The notes beneath the pieces are model-generated. The model was not told the origin of the DNA and did not search any database. It saw only the letters and a list, made by a program, of their open reading frames with translations. Below are positions 54,666 to 63,807 of a stretch of 64,000 nucleotides of DNA, piece after piece; position 1 is the stretch's first letter; each line of letters begins with the position of its first letter. The stretch is from Ralstonia mannitolilytica (lineage in GTDB: Bacteria; Pseudomonadota; Gammaproteobacteria; Burkholderiales; Burkholderiaceae): positions 1-64,000 of the forward strand of contig NZ_CAJPVG010000008.1 of the NCBI RefSeq assembly GCF_905397375.1, read 5' to 3'. The translations under genes and the position numbers were made by a program.

Positions 54666-54769
54666 TCGCGCCGCCGACCATAAAAGAAGACGCCGCTCCG
54701 GCCGGGCGACGCATGTGCAACCGCATGCGTCGCCCAGTCGCCCCTTCAACGCCCCCCTCTCTCATTCCC

Positions 54770-54931
54770 ATGCAAACGATTACCACCCAAGACGGTACGC
54801 GCATCTTTTACGAGGACTGGGGCAGCGGCAAGCCCGTCGTCTTCTCGCAGGGCTGGCCGCGCAACGCCGACGCGTGGGACGCGCAGATGCTGGTCTTCGT
54901 GCAGAAGGGCGTTCTGGAGCCCTCCTCGTGA
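54770..54931 (+). pseudogene. Truncated alpha/beta hydrolase (chloroperoxidase/esterase) N-terminus
   Basis: A 53-codon frame starting MQTITTQDGTRIFYEDWG and continuing FSQGWPRNADAWDAQMLVF is the first strand-turn part of non-haem chloroperoxidase/arylesterase-type hydrolases (about 275 residues). After residue 45 homology ends and the frame closes just at the start of the next gene. The nucleophile, acid and His are all missing. It is therefore a gene remnant whose 3' part was deleted. Confidence 0.75.
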
Positions 54932-55248
54932 AGCCCTATCTCATCTCCATTGCCGTCGGCATGCTGGTTGGCGTCATCTATGCACTGCTGCACGTCCGCT
55001 CACCGGCGCCACCGGCAATCGCGCTGGTCGGGCTGCTCGGCATGCTGATCGGCGAACAGATCGTGCCGGCCGCGCAGCGCCTGCTGGCCGGCGAGCCGAT
55101 CACCATGGCGTGGTTCCGGCACGAATGCGTGCCGAAGATCACCGGCGCGCCGCCTCAAGTGCCGAGCCAAGCGCCGCCCCAGGCGTCCCCCACGGACCTG
55201 GCCGCCACCGGCGAATCCGGCAGCGCCACGCCGCGCAATCCGAGCTGA
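54928..55248 (+). CDS. XapX-domain small membrane protein
   Basis: A 106-residue protein starting at GTG, overlapping the remnant's stop. Two hydrophobic helices (about 3-20 and 29-49) with the PAPPAIALVGLLGMLIGEQ signature of the XapX domain, then a Pro/Ala-rich tail. Function unknown. It is followed five bases later by a DoxX gene. Confidence 0.82.
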   Translation: MKPYLISIAVGMLVGVIYALLHVRSPAPPAIALVGLLGMLIGEQIVPAAQRLLAGEPITMAWFRHECVPKITGAPPQVPSQAPPQASPTDLAATGESGSATPRNPS

Positions 55249-55252
55249 TGCC

Positions 55253-55684
55253 ATGACACGCCTGTCGCTCGAACCCTCGCACGCTGCCGCGCCCGCCGGC
55301 ACCGCGGCGAATGTTGCCCTGCATGCCGGCCTGCTGTTCCTGCGCGTCACCGGCAGCGCCCTGCTGATCGCCGTGCATGGGCTGCCCAAGGTGCTGCACT
55401 ACAGCCAGGAACTGACGCGCATTGAAGACCCATTCCACATGGGCGCCGCACCCACGCTGCTGCTCGCCATCCTGTCGGAAACACTGTGTCCGCTGCTGAT
55501 TGCGCTTGGCGTGCTGACGCGCCTGGCGTGTCTGCCCATCATCGCCACGTTGCTGGTGGCCATGCTGGTGGTGCATCCGGACTGGTCGCTTGCCGATGGA
55601 CAGTTCGGGTGGATGCTGCTGATCATCTTCACCACCGTCCTGATTGCCGGACCCGGACGCTTTTCGATCTATCCCAAATACTGA
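55253..55684 (+). CDS. DoxX-family membrane protein
   Basis: A 143-residue four-TM protein of the DoxX/quinol oxidase-related family: LLFLRVTGSALLIAVHGLPKVLHY, LLLAILSETLCPLLIALGVLTRLACLPIIATLLVAMLVVH and the C-terminal LLIIFTTVLIAGPGRFSIY. Partners in other systems include thioredoxin-like and oxidative-stress proteins. It lies between a XapX gene and a large amidohydrolase. Confidence 0.87.
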   Translation: MTRLSLEPSHAAAPAGTAANVALHAGLLFLRVTGSALLIAVHGLPKVLHYSQELTRIEDPFHMGAAPTLLLAILSETLCPLLIALGVLTRLACLPIIATLLVAMLVVHPDWSLADGQFGWMLLIIFTTVLIAGPGRFSIYPKY

Positions 55685-55688
55685 CGCA

Positions 55689-57527
55689 ATGACCGCCGAC
55701 CTCATCCTGCACAACGGCCGCATCCACACGGTCGACCGCGAACGCCCCACCGCCAGCGCCGTTGCCGTGCGTGAGGGCCGCTTCGTTGCCGTGGGCGACG
55801 ATGCCACCGTGATGGCCCAGCGCGGCGCTGCCACCCAGGTCATCGACCTGCGCGGGCGCACCGTCATTCCCGGCCTGAACGATTCACACCTGCACCTGAT
55901 CCGCGGCGGGCTGAACTACAACCTCGAGCTGCGCTGGGAAGGCGTGCCCTCCCTGGCCGACGCGATGCGCATGCTCAAGGAGCAGGCCGCGCGCACGCCG
56001 TCGCCGCAATGGGTGCGCGTGGTGGGCGGCTGGTCGGAATTCCAGTTTGCCGAGCGCCGCATGCCGACGCTCGAAGAGCTGAACCAGGCCGCGCCCGATA
56101 CGCCCGTGTTCGTGCTGCACCTGTACGACCGCGCGCTGCTCAACCGCGCAGCGCTGCGCCAGGTCGGCTACACCAAGGACACGCCGAACCCGCCCGGCGG
56201 CGAGATCCAGCGCGACGCATCCGGCGAGCCCACCGGCATGCTGATCGCCAGGCCCAACGCGATGATCCTGTACGCGACGCTCGCCAAGGGGCCGAAGCTG
56301 CCGCCCGAATACCAGGTCAACTCCACGCGCCAGTTCATGCGCGAGCTGAACCGCCTGGGCGTGACGAGCGCCATCGACGCGGGCGGCGGCTTCCAGAACT
56401 ACCCGGAAGACTACGAGGTCATCCGCGAGCTGTCGGCGCAGAACCAGCTCACCATCCGCATCGCCTACAACCTCTTCACGCAGAAGCCGAAAGAAGAGCT
56501 GGCCGACTTCAAGAACTGGACCGGCAGCCTGCAATACCGCCAGGGCGATGACTTCTTCCGCCACAACGGCGCGGGCGAGATGCTGGTCTTCTCCGCCGCT
56601 GATTTCGAAGACTTCCTGCAACCGCGCCCCGACCTGCCCGAGACGATGGAGCAGGAGCTGGAAACCGTGGTGCGCCACCTCGTCGCGCAGCGCTGGCCGT
56701 TCCGGCTGCACGCCACTTACGACGAATCGATTTCGCGCATGCTCGATGTGTTCGAGCGCGTGAACCGCGACATTCCCTTCAACGGCCTGCCGTGGTTCTT
56801 CGATCATGCCGAGACGATTTCGCCGAAGAACATCGAGCGCGTGCGCGCGCTCGGGGGCGGCATCGCCATCCAGGACCGCATGGCCTTCCAGGGCGAATAC
56901 TTTGTCGACCGCTACGGCGCAGCCGCTGCCGAACAGACGCCGCCCATCAAGCGCATGCTGGCCGAAGGCGTGCCCGTGGGCGCCGGCACCGACGCCACGC
57001 GCGTGTCGAGCTACAACCCGTGGACGTCGCTGTACTGGCTGGCGAGCGGGCGCACCGTGGGCGGCATGGCGCTGTATCCGGAAGGGCTGCCGCGCGAAGT
57101 GGCGCTCGAGCTGTACACGCACGGCAGCGCGTGGTTCTCCGCAGACCAGGGCAACAAGGGGCAGATCAAGGTGGGGCAACTCGCTGATCTGGCGGCGTTG
57201 TCGGCGGATTTCTTCAGCGTGCCCGAGGCCGATATCAAGACCATCGAATCGGTGCTGACGGTGGTGGGCGGCCGCATCGTCTACGGCGCCGCCGAGTTTG
57301 CCGAATTCGGCCCGCCGCCGATTCCGGTGCTGCCGGAGTGGTCGCCCGTGGCGCGCGTGCCGGGGCACTGGCGGCCGGCTGCGCCCATGCAGCAGCAGGT
57401 GCATCAGTGCGTCGGTTCGTGTTCGGTGCACGGCCACGCCCACCAGAAAGCGCGCACGGCCAATGTGCCGACCACCGACTTCCGCGGCTTCTGGGGCGCC
57501 TTCGGGTGTTCGTGCTTTGCCTTCTGA
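55689..57527 (+). CDS. Amidohydrolase, YtcJ-like
   Basis: A 612-residue metal-dependent amidohydrolase. Composite beta-sandwich start (ADLILHNGRIHTVDRERP), the HxH metal motif in NDSHLHLIRGG, FRLHATYDES and WFFDHAETIS (His), and the Asp in GAGTDATRVS. The C-terminal extension after about 560 is rich in Cys and His (CVGSC, HGHAH, GCSCFAF). Family members are N-acyl amidases/aminoacylases; substrate unknown. ATG at 55689 is 4 bases after the DoxX stop. Confidence 0.88.
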   Translation: MTADLILHNGRIHTVDRERPTASAVAVREGRFVAVGDDATVMAQRGAATQVIDLRGRTVIPGLNDSHLHLIRGGLNYNLELRWEGVPSLADAMRMLKEQAARTPSPQWVRVVGGWSEFQFAERRMPTLEELNQAAPDTPVFVLHLYDRALLNRAALRQVGYTKDTPNPPGGEIQRDASGEPTGMLIARPNAMILYATLAKGPKLPPEYQVNSTRQFMRELNRLGVTSAIDAGGGFQNYPEDYEVIRELSAQNQLTIRIAYNLFTQKPKEELADFKNWTGSLQYRQGDDFFRHNGAGEMLVFSAADFEDFLQPRPDLPETMEQELETVVRHLVAQRWPFRLHATYDESISRMLDVFERVNRDIPFNGLPWFFDHAETISPKNIERVRALGGGIAIQDRMAFQGEYFVDRYGAAAAEQTPPIKRMLAEGVPVGAGTDATRVSSYNPWTSLYWLASGRTVGGMALYPEGLPREVALELYTHGSAWFSADQGNKGQIKVGQLADLAALSADFFSVPEADIKTIESVLTVVGGRIVYGAAEFAEFGPPPIPVLPEWSPVARVPGHWRPAAPMQQQVHQCVGSCSVHGHAHQKARTANVPTTDFRGFWGAFGCSCFAF

Positions 57528-58224
57528 AGCGGCGACGGCGGCAACGGCCACACCAGCGTCAGCGCGTTTCCTGATCGCACAGGGAACGCTGCTGGCGTTC
57601 GTCGCGGGTTATGTGGATGTGGTCGGCTTCGCGGCGTTGTTCGGACTGTTCACCGCGCATGTCACCGGCAACTTCGTGATGATCGGCCTGGAACTGGCGG
57701 GCTCCGGCCAAGGCGTGCTCGCCAAGCTGCTGGCGCTGCCGATGTTCGTGGTGGCCGTGGCAGCGACCAAACTCGCCGTGACGGCGCTCACGCGGCGCGG
57801 TGTGGCGCCGCTGCGGCCGCTGCTGCTTGTGCAGGCTGTTCTGCTGCTGGTCTTCATGGCGGCGGGCCTGCTGGCCTTGCCGATTCAGTCGCCCGATGCA
57901 CCGGCCACCATCGTTGTCGGGCTGATCGGCGTCGCGGCGATGGGCGTGCAGAACGCCAAGGCGCGCATCGTGCTGTCGGAACACGCCCCCACGACGATCA
58001 TGACGGGCAACACCACGCAGATCGTGATCGATGTGGTGGAGCTGCTGTCGCCGGGCGCTACGCAGAAGGACGTTGCGCGCACGCGGTTGCGCAAGATGGT
58101 GCCGCCGCTTGCCGGCTTTGCCATCGGGGCGGTGCTGGGGGCGCTGGCGTTTGCGACGCTGTCGTTCTGGTGCGTGTTGCCGCCCGTGGGGATTCTCGTG
58201 GGCCTGGCGATCCTGCAACGCTAG
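57517..58224 (+). CDS. DUF1275 (YoaK-family) membrane protein, start uncertain
   Basis: About 235 residues with six TM helices (LLAFVAGYVDVVGFAALFGLF, then HVTGNFVMIGLEL, LLLVQAVLLLVFMAAGLLAL, TTIMTGNTTQIVID). This is the DUF1275 family of unknown function. The frame overlaps the end of the amidohydrolase and lacks a good ATG: TTG at 57517 is the nearest start, and an ATG at 57463 would add 18 residues of unrelated sequence. Translational coupling from the upstream gene is likely. Confidence 0.8.
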   Translation: MPSEAATAATATPASARFLIAQGTLLAFVAGYVDVVGFAALFGLFTAHVTGNFVMIGLELAGSGQGVLAKLLALPMFVVAVAATKLAVTALTRRGVAPLRPLLLVQAVLLLVFMAAGLLALPIQSPDAPATIVVGLIGVAAMGVQNAKARIVLSEHAPTTIMTGNTTQIVIDVVELLSPGATQKDVARTRLRKMVPPLAGFAIGAVLGALAFATLSFWCVLPPVGILVGLAILQR

Positions 58225-58236
58225 GCCACCGCCCGG

Positions 58237-58959
58237 TCAGAACTTGACGCGGCGGAAGAGCGTCGAGAAATCGATCGCCTCCACCTGGCGGGGCTCCAGC
58301 TCCAGCGCAGCGATGTATTCACCCAGGTGTTCGCCCATCAGCCGCGCCGCGCGCTCGCCGTCGCGGCGCTCCACCGCATCGAGAATGGCCAGGTGTTCGT
58401 CATGGCCGCAGCTCGGCCGTGCGGGAGACTCATAAAGCCCGATCAGCAGCGAGGTGCGCGCCACCAGCGTGCGCAGCATCGCCGTGATGATGGGGTTGCC
58501 GTTGGCCTCGGCAAGCTGGATGTGGAAATCGCCCGACAGGCGGATCCACTCACGCCAGTTGCCCGATTCCCGGCTGGCATGTTCTGCCGCGGCCAGCGCG
58601 CGCAATTCGGCGAGTTGAGCCGCGGTGGCGTGCTGGGCCAGCTCCCGCACCGAGCCGGTTTCCAGAATCAGCCGCGCCCCAAAGACCTGTCGCGCTTCCG
58701 CCGCGTCGTGCACGGCGATGATCGCGCCGCGATTGGGCTGCAGCTCCACCACGCCCTCATGCGCCAGCTTCACCAGCACCCGGCGCAATGTCCCCCGCGT
58801 AATCCCAAAAGCCTTGCATAGCTGTGCCTCGACCAGGCGCGTGCCCGGCGGCAGCTTCTGCTCAAGGATCGCCTCGTACACCGCATCGGAAATGCGGGCG
58901 TCGATTTCGGCGTTGTTGCGGCGGGGCCGGGAGATCGGAGGGGTCGTAGGCGCTGGCAT
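58237..58959 (-). CDS. GntR-family regulator (FCD/FadR type)
   Basis: A 240-residue GntR protein. Winged HTH at about 20-85 (AVYEAILEQKLPPGTRLVEAQLCKAFGITRGTLRRVLVKLAHEGVVEL) and an FCD effector domain at about 95-225 with metal-ligand His/Asp residues (FHIQLAEANGN, HDEHLAILDA). It is divergent from a porin/ABC gene run; two identical palindromes lie in the gap, so it probably controls both. Confidence 0.9.
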   Translation of the reverse strand: MPAPTTPPISRPRRNNAEIDARISDAVYEAILEQKLPPGTRLVEAQLCKAFGITRGTLRRVLVKLAHEGVVELQPNRGAIIAVHDAAEARQVFGARLILETGSVRELAQHATAAQLAELRALAAAEHASRESGNWREWIRLSGDFHIQLAEANGNPIITAMLRTLVARTSLLIGLYESPARPSCGHDEHLAILDAVERRDGERAARLMGEHLGEYIAALELEPRQVEAIDFSTLFRRVKF

Positions 58960-58992
58960 CTCGCCATTCTAATCGAGCAAACCGCGCTTGGA

Positions 58993-59002
58993 TTGTGCAC
59001 AA
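58993..59002. promoter_or_regulatory. GntR operator-like palindrome, regulator side
   Basis: TTGTGCACAA, a perfect 10-base palindrome extended to GGATTGTGCACAACC, 33 bases upstream of the GntR start. Its core is repeated at 59138. Confidence 0.7.
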
Positions 59003-59135
59003 CCCTGATGCCAATCCGGACGACCTTGGTGCGACATCCTCAAGAAATCTCCCCGCCTCCCACACGGTTTTGCACCAGAAGCAGGCGAAAACCTGGGATT
59101 TTGCATGGCACGGTTACTGCATAGAGGACCTCCGT

Positions 59136-59149
59136 GATTGTGCACAATC
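59136..59149. promoter_or_regulatory. GntR operator-like palindrome, porin side
   Basis: GATTGTGCACAATC, a perfect 14-base palindrome containing the same TTGTGCACAA core, 84 bases before the porin start. Two copies 145 bases apart could support looping or separate control of the divergent genes. Confidence 0.75.
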
Positions 59150-59233
59150 CAAACAAAGCTTGTACTCAACATAGAACGCAATGCCGGGAGCGGCCACGCG
59201 GTCGCGCCAATTCATTTAGGGGGATCACCTGTC

Positions 59234-60301
59234 ATGAGCACCACCACCAAGCTGGGCGCTGCCGCCCTGGCATTCGGGCTGTCTGGCGTCGCTGCGGCGC
59301 AGTCCAGCGTGACGCTGTCGGGCGTCATCGATACCGGCGTGAGCTGGACCAACCATGCCGGCAACGGCTCGCAAAGCCTGACCGGCGTGTCGGACAGCAT
59401 TCTCGGTGTGTCCAACTTCGGCCTGAGCGGCAAGGAAGACCTCGGTGGCGGCCTGAAGGCGCTGTTCAACCTGCAGGCGGGTTTCAACCCGAGCAACGGG
59501 CGCATGTCGTCCAACGGGACGCTGTTCTCGCGCAATTCGTATGTCGGGCTGAGTTCGTCGTCGGGCACGCTCACCGCCGGCAAGCAATGGAACTTCAACG
59601 ACGACTGGCTGGTGGGCAGCGTCTTCAAGGGCGGCTACAACTCGGGCTCGATCTTCAAGTTCAGCGAGTTCGACGCCGTCAGCGAGATCTACAACAACAC
59701 GGTCAAGTACGTGTCGCCCGACCTGGGCGGGGCGCAGTTCGGCGCGATGTACGGCTTTGGCGAAGCTGCGGGCTCGATCTCGCAGGGTTCGCTGTTCAAC
59801 CTGGCGGGGCGCTATAGCGCCGGCCCGCTGTACCTGGCCGCCAGCTACGACCAGGAGCGCGATGGCAGCGGCACCGGCTCGCTCTACAAGCTGATCACCG
59901 TGGGCGGCAGCTACACAATTGGCGCGACCAAGCTGCGGCTGGGCGCGGCGCGCGCCGATGTGGGCGGCACGGGCGCGTTCCAGTCGATTCCCAGCATGTC
60001 GGCGCGCAAGGCCTACGCCGTGGAAGGCGGCGTCGACTACGCCTTCACCACGGCCTTTACCGGCTCGGCCGATGTGCTGTACCGCCATAACACGACGCTG
60101 TCGAACAGCTCGATGGTCTACCGGCTGCTGGGCCTCTACAGCCTGTCGAAGCGCACCACGCTGGTGGCCAACGTGGCGTATCTGAAAAACTCGTCGAGCG
60201 CGACGGAAGCGCTTGTCAACACCACGTCGGGCGCCATCGGCGGCGGTGTGCCGGGCACAAGCCAGACGTCGGTGGCGCTGGGCGTGCGTCACACCTTCTG
60301 A
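59234..60301 (+). CDS. Gram-negative porin
   Basis: A 355-residue general porin of the Burkholderiales type. Signal peptide about 1-22 (VAAAQ), then SSVTLSGVIDTGVSW, GLSGKEDLGGGLKALFNLQ, RNSYVGLSS..GTLTAGKQW and the C-terminal VALGVRHTF ending in Phe needed for outer-membrane insertion. Ribosome binding site AGGGGG at 59218-59223; an in-frame ATG at 59138 lies inside the operator and is not the start. It likely admits the substrate for the following ABC transporter. Confidence 0.92.
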   Translation: MSTTTKLGAAALAFGLSGVAAAQSSVTLSGVIDTGVSWTNHAGNGSQSLTGVSDSILGVSNFGLSGKEDLGGGLKALFNLQAGFNPSNGRMSSNGTLFSRNSYVGLSSSSGTLTAGKQWNFNDDWLVGSVFKGGYNSGSIFKFSEFDAVSEIYNNTVKYVSPDLGGAQFGAMYGFGEAAGSISQGSLFNLAGRYSAGPLYLAASYDQERDGSGTGSLYKLITVGGSYTIGATKLRLGAARADVGGTGAFQSIPSMSARKAYAVEGGVDYAFTTAFTGSADVLYRHNTTLSNSSMVYRLLGLYSLSKRTTLVANVAYLKNSSSATEALVNTTSGAIGGGVPGTSQTSVALGVRHTF

Positions 60302-60317
60302 CCCGCGCGAAGCCGGT

Positions 60318-60345
60318 CGCGCCACCTGCCCCGGTATGTGGCGCG
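60318..60345 (+). other. Intercistronic stem-loop between porin and ABC genes
   Basis: CGCGCCAC and GTGGCGCG form a perfect 8-base stem around a 12-base loop with no U-run. It may protect or process the porin mRNA and lower expression of the transporter genes downstream. Confidence 0.5.
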
Positions 60346-60448
60346 GCTGCCCGCAGATGCGGCCATACGCACCAGAACGACGCATGCCCGGCCCGCGCGC
60401 CGTGAAATTGCCGCGCGCAGACAGGCATACCTATTGCACCAACCCGAC

Positions 60449-61507
60449 ATGACCCTCGCCCTCACCGCTCCCGCTGCCGTCGCTGCTTCCGCTGCCGACT
60501 CCCTCGAACTCGTTGCGCTGACCAAGCGTTACGCGCAAGACGCCGTGGCGGTCGATGCCATCAATCTGCGCGTGCCCGCCGGCAGCTATTGCTGCCTGCT
60601 GGGCCCGTCGGGCTGCGGCAAATCGTCAACGCTGCGCATGATTGCCGGCCACGAGCATGTGAGTGACGGCGACATCCTGCTGGGCCACCGCAACATCACC
60701 AACCTGCCGGCGGCGTCGCGCGGCACGGCCATGATGTTCCAGAGCTACGCGCTGTTTCCGCATTTGAGCGCGCTCGACAACGTGGCCTTCAGCCTGAAGA
60801 TGCGCGGCATCAACACACGCGAGCGCCGCCAACGCGCGCAGGCGTTGCTCGAGCGCGTGGCGATGGGCCACCTAGCGCAGCGCCGGCCGGGCGAGTTGTC
60901 GGGCGGCCAGCAGCAACGCGTGGCGCTGGCACGTGCGCTCATCATGGAGCCGCGCGTGCTGCTGCTGGACGAACCCCTCTCTGCGCTGGACCCGTTCCTG
61001 CGCACGCAGATGCGCGCCGAGCTGCGGCGCTGGCAGCAGGAGCTGGGGTTGACGTTCGTGCATGTCACGCACTCGCAGGAAGAAGCGATGGCGCTGGCCG
61101 ACCAGATGGTGGTGATGAACCACGGCCGCATCGAACAGGCCGGCAGCCCGCGCGAGATCTACAACCAGCCGGCCAGCGCGTTCGTTGCCACCTTCATCGG
61201 CGGACACAACCTGCTGGAAGACGCGCATGGGCCCGTGGCGGTGCGCATCGACCGCATGGCCCTGCACGCCGATGAGGCCACCGCCCGCGACCGCCCGCGC
61301 GTGCAAGGCCGCATCTGCGATATCGAATATCAAGGCACGCACGTGCTGGTGAGCGTGGAAGGCGTGGCGCTCTCGCCCTCGCAACGCGTGACGGTGAGCC
61401 TGCCCGAGACCGACGCCGCCATCCCACGCCTGGCCCTGCATCAACCCATCTGGGCTTCGTGGGATGCCGCGCAGGCGCACCGTCTTCCGGCCCGCTCCGC
61501 CGCCTGA
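60449..61507 (+). CDS. ABC transporter ATP-binding protein (PotA/CysA-like)
   Basis: A 352-residue ATPase: Walker A GPSGCGKSS near 53, Q-loop MFQSYALFPHLS, signature LSGGQQQR, Walker B LLLDEPLSALD, H-loop HVTHSQEEA, and a C-terminal TOBE domain (about 270-345). Such ATPases serve spermidine/putrescine and related importers (PotABCD). It is followed by a substrate-binding protein and permeases in the order typical of polyamine-type systems. Confidence 0.92.
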   Translation: MTLALTAPAAVAASAADSLELVALTKRYAQDAVAVDAINLRVPAGSYCCLLGPSGCGKSSTLRMIAGHEHVSDGDILLGHRNITNLPAASRGTAMMFQSYALFPHLSALDNVAFSLKMRGINTRERRQRAQALLERVAMGHLAQRRPGELSGGQQQRVALARALIMEPRVLLLDEPLSALDPFLRTQMRAELRRWQQELGLTFVHVTHSQEEAMALADQMVVMNHGRIEQAGSPREIYNQPASAFVATFIGGHNLLEDAHGPVAVRIDRMALHADEATARDRPRVQGRICDIEYQGTHVLVSVEGVALSPSQRVTVSLPETDAAIPRLALHQPIWASWDAAQAHRLPARSAA

Positions 61508-61584
61508 CACCCGAGACCCGACATTCCAATCCGCCGCCTGACGGCTTCAGGCGCTGCCTTCACCTTCCTATCAGGGGTTGCAAC

Positions 61585-62850
61585 ATGTCTGACGATTCCA
61601 ACGACTTCAAGGCCGGCCGCCGCACCGCACTCAAGGGCATGGCCGCCATCCTGGCCACCGGCGTCGTACCCGCGATCCACGCGCAAGAAAAGCTGACGCT
61701 GCGCTACCTCGGCACGGCGGTCAACCAGGACAAGCTGATCGCCGAAAAATTCGAAGCCGACACCGGCATCCGCGTGCAGTATGTGGCCGTCACCACCGAT
61801 GAGATCACCAAGCGCGCCGTGACCGCGCCGAGCAGCTTCGACCTGATCGACACGGAGTATTTCTCGCTCAAGAAGATCGTGCCGACCGGCAACCTGCTGG
61901 GCATCGACGCGCGGCGCATCAAGAACGCCGACAAGATCACGTCGCTGTTCACGAAGGGCGAGGTGGCCGGCAAGAAGGTGGGCGACCAGGGCACCGCGCC
62001 CAAGAAGGTCATGTACCTGCCGGGCGCCAATGCGACCACGTTCGCGACCTCGCCCACGCAGTTCATGACGCTGATCCCGACGGTGTACAACGCCGACACG
62101 CTGGGCATCCGTCCCGACCTCATCAAGCGCCCCATCAACTCATGGGCCGAGCTGCTGAACCCGGAATTCAAGGGGCGTGCGTCGATCCTGAACATTCCGT
62201 CGATCGGCATCATGGACGCGGCGATGGTGGTCGAAGCCAAGGGCCTGCACAAGTACGCCGACAAGGGCAACATGACCCGCGCCGAAATCGACCTGACCAT
62301 CAAGACGCTGATCGAAGCCAAGAAGGCCGGCCAGTTCCGCGCGCTGTGGAAGGACTTCAACGAAAGCGTGAACCTGATGTCTTCGGGCGAGGTGGTGATC
62401 CAGTCGATGTGGAGCCCGGCGGTGACGGCCGTGCGCAGCAAGGGCATCGACTGCACGTTCCAGCCGCTGAAGGAAGGCTATCGCGCGTGGGCTGCCGGCT
62501 TCGGCATTCCGAAGACGGTGTCGGGCAAGAAGCTCGATGCGGCATATGAATTCATCAACTGGTTCCTCGACGGCTGGGCCGGTGCGTACCTGAACCGCCA
62601 GGGCTACTACAGCGCCGTGCTCGAAACAGCCAAGGCCAAGATGGAGCCGTACGAGTGGGCCTACTGGATGGAAGGCAAGCCCGCCGCCAAAGACATCAAG
62701 AGCCCGCACGGCGATGTGCTCACCAAGGCCGGCAGCGTGCGCGACGGCGGCAGCTACGAACAGCGCATGGGCGGCATCGCCTGCTGGAACGCGGTCATGG
62801 ACGAGAACGAGTACATGGTCCGCAAGTGGAACGAGTTCGTCGCCGCCTGA
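61585..62850 (+). CDS. ABC transporter substrate-binding protein (PotD/F-like)
   Basis: A 421-residue periplasmic binding protein. The signal region has GRRTALKGMAAILATG, a twin-Arg-like motif followed by a hydrophobic core and AIHAQE cleavage. The mature part fits extracellular solute-binding family 1/8 (VAVTTDEITKRAVTAPSSFDLIDTEYFSLKKI). Which polyamine or amine it binds cannot be told from these residues. It lies 78 bases after the ATPase gene. Confidence 0.9.
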   Translation: MSDDSNDFKAGRRTALKGMAAILATGVVPAIHAQEKLTLRYLGTAVNQDKLIAEKFEADTGIRVQYVAVTTDEITKRAVTAPSSFDLIDTEYFSLKKIVPTGNLLGIDARRIKNADKITSLFTKGEVAGKKVGDQGTAPKKVMYLPGANATTFATSPTQFMTLIPTVYNADTLGIRPDLIKRPINSWAELLNPEFKGRASILNIPSIGIMDAAMVVEAKGLHKYADKGNMTRAEIDLTIKTLIEAKKAGQFRALWKDFNESVNLMSSGEVVIQSMWSPAVTAVRSKGIDCTFQPLKEGYRAWAAGFGIPKTVSGKKLDAAYEFINWFLDGWAGAYLNRQGYYSAVLETAKAKMEPYEWAYWMEGKPAAKDIKSPHGDVLTKAGSVRDGGSYEQRMGGIACWNAVMDENEYMVRKWNEFVAA

Positions 62851-62852
62851 TC

Positions 62853-63806
62853 ATGACGACCACAGCACCGTCCACATCGTCCGAACCGTCGGCAGCGTCG
62901 GCGCCGGCCAACGACGCACCCGCTGCCGCCCGGCGCCCGGTCGGTCCGGGCCTGCAGGCGCTGCCGTTTGCGGCGGTGTTCGTGGTGTTCTTCCTCATCC
63001 CGCTGGGGCTGGTCGCGATGGTCAGCTTTTGGGATTTCAACGAGTACGCGCTGCTGCCGACCTTCACCTTGCGCAACTACGCCAAGCTGTGGGAAGGCTG
63101 CGGCCACCTCAATGAATACGGCGATCTGTGCGTGACCGCGTCGACGTATCTGTCGACGCTGCGCTTTGCGCTGGGCACCTGGGTGCTCACGCTGGTGCTG
63201 GGTTTTGCGCTGGCGTACTTCCTCGCGTTCCACGTGCGCTCGGCTGCCGTGCAGACGCTGCTGTTCGTGATCTGCACCGTGCCGTTCTGGACGTCCAACG
63301 TGATCCGCATGATTTCGTGGATTCCGCTGCTGGGCCGCAACGGCCTCGTCAACCAGACGCTGCAGGCCATGCACCTGATCGATCAGCCGCAGGACTGGCT
63401 GCTGTATTCGAACTTCTCGGTGCTGCTCGCGTACGTGCACCTCTACACCATGTTCATGATCGTGCCGATCTTCAATTCGATGATGCGCATCGACCGCGCG
63501 TTGCTCGAAGCCGCGCGCGATGCGGGCGCCACCGCGTGGCAGACGCTCTGGCATGTGATCGTGCCGCTGTCGCGCAGCGGCATCCTGATCGGCTCCATCT
63601 TCATCCTGACCATCGTGATGGGCGATTTCGTCACCGTCGGCGTGATGGGCGGCCAGCAGATTGCCTCGGTCGGCAAGATGATCCAGGTGCAGACGTCGTA
63701 CCTGCAGTTTCCGCTGGCGGCCGCCAACGCCGTGGTGCTGCTGCTGACGGTGCTGATGATCATCTGGGGCCTGACCCGCGTGGTCGACATCCGCAAGGAG
63801 CTTTGA
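62853..63806 (+). CDS. ABC transporter permease (PotB-like)
   Basis: A 317-residue permease with six TM helices after a 34-residue polar Ala/Ser-rich N-terminus. The EAA loop is LLEAARDAGATAWQTLWHVIVPLSRSGILIG. It begins two bases after the binding-protein stop and ends one base before the second permease, so one operon is likely. Confidence 0.9.
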   Translation: MTTTAPSTSSEPSAASAPANDAPAAARRPVGPGLQALPFAAVFVVFFLIPLGLVAMVSFWDFNEYALLPTFTLRNYAKLWEGCGHLNEYGDLCVTASTYLSTLRFALGTWVLTLVLGFALAYFLAFHVRSAAVQTLLFVICTVPFWTSNVIRMISWIPLLGRNGLVNQTLQAMHLIDQPQDWLLYSNFSVLLAYVHLYTMFMIVPIFNSMMRIDRALLEAARDAGATAWQTLWHVIVPLSRSGILIGSIFILTIVMGDFVTVGVMGGQQIASVGKMIQVQTSYLQFPLAAANAVVLLLTVLMIIWGLTRVVDIRKEL

Positions 63807-63807
63807 C

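Noticed and set aside
55884..57551. 555-codon minus-strand frame opposite the amidohydrolase
   Set aside because: Antisense shadow; no recognisable domain.
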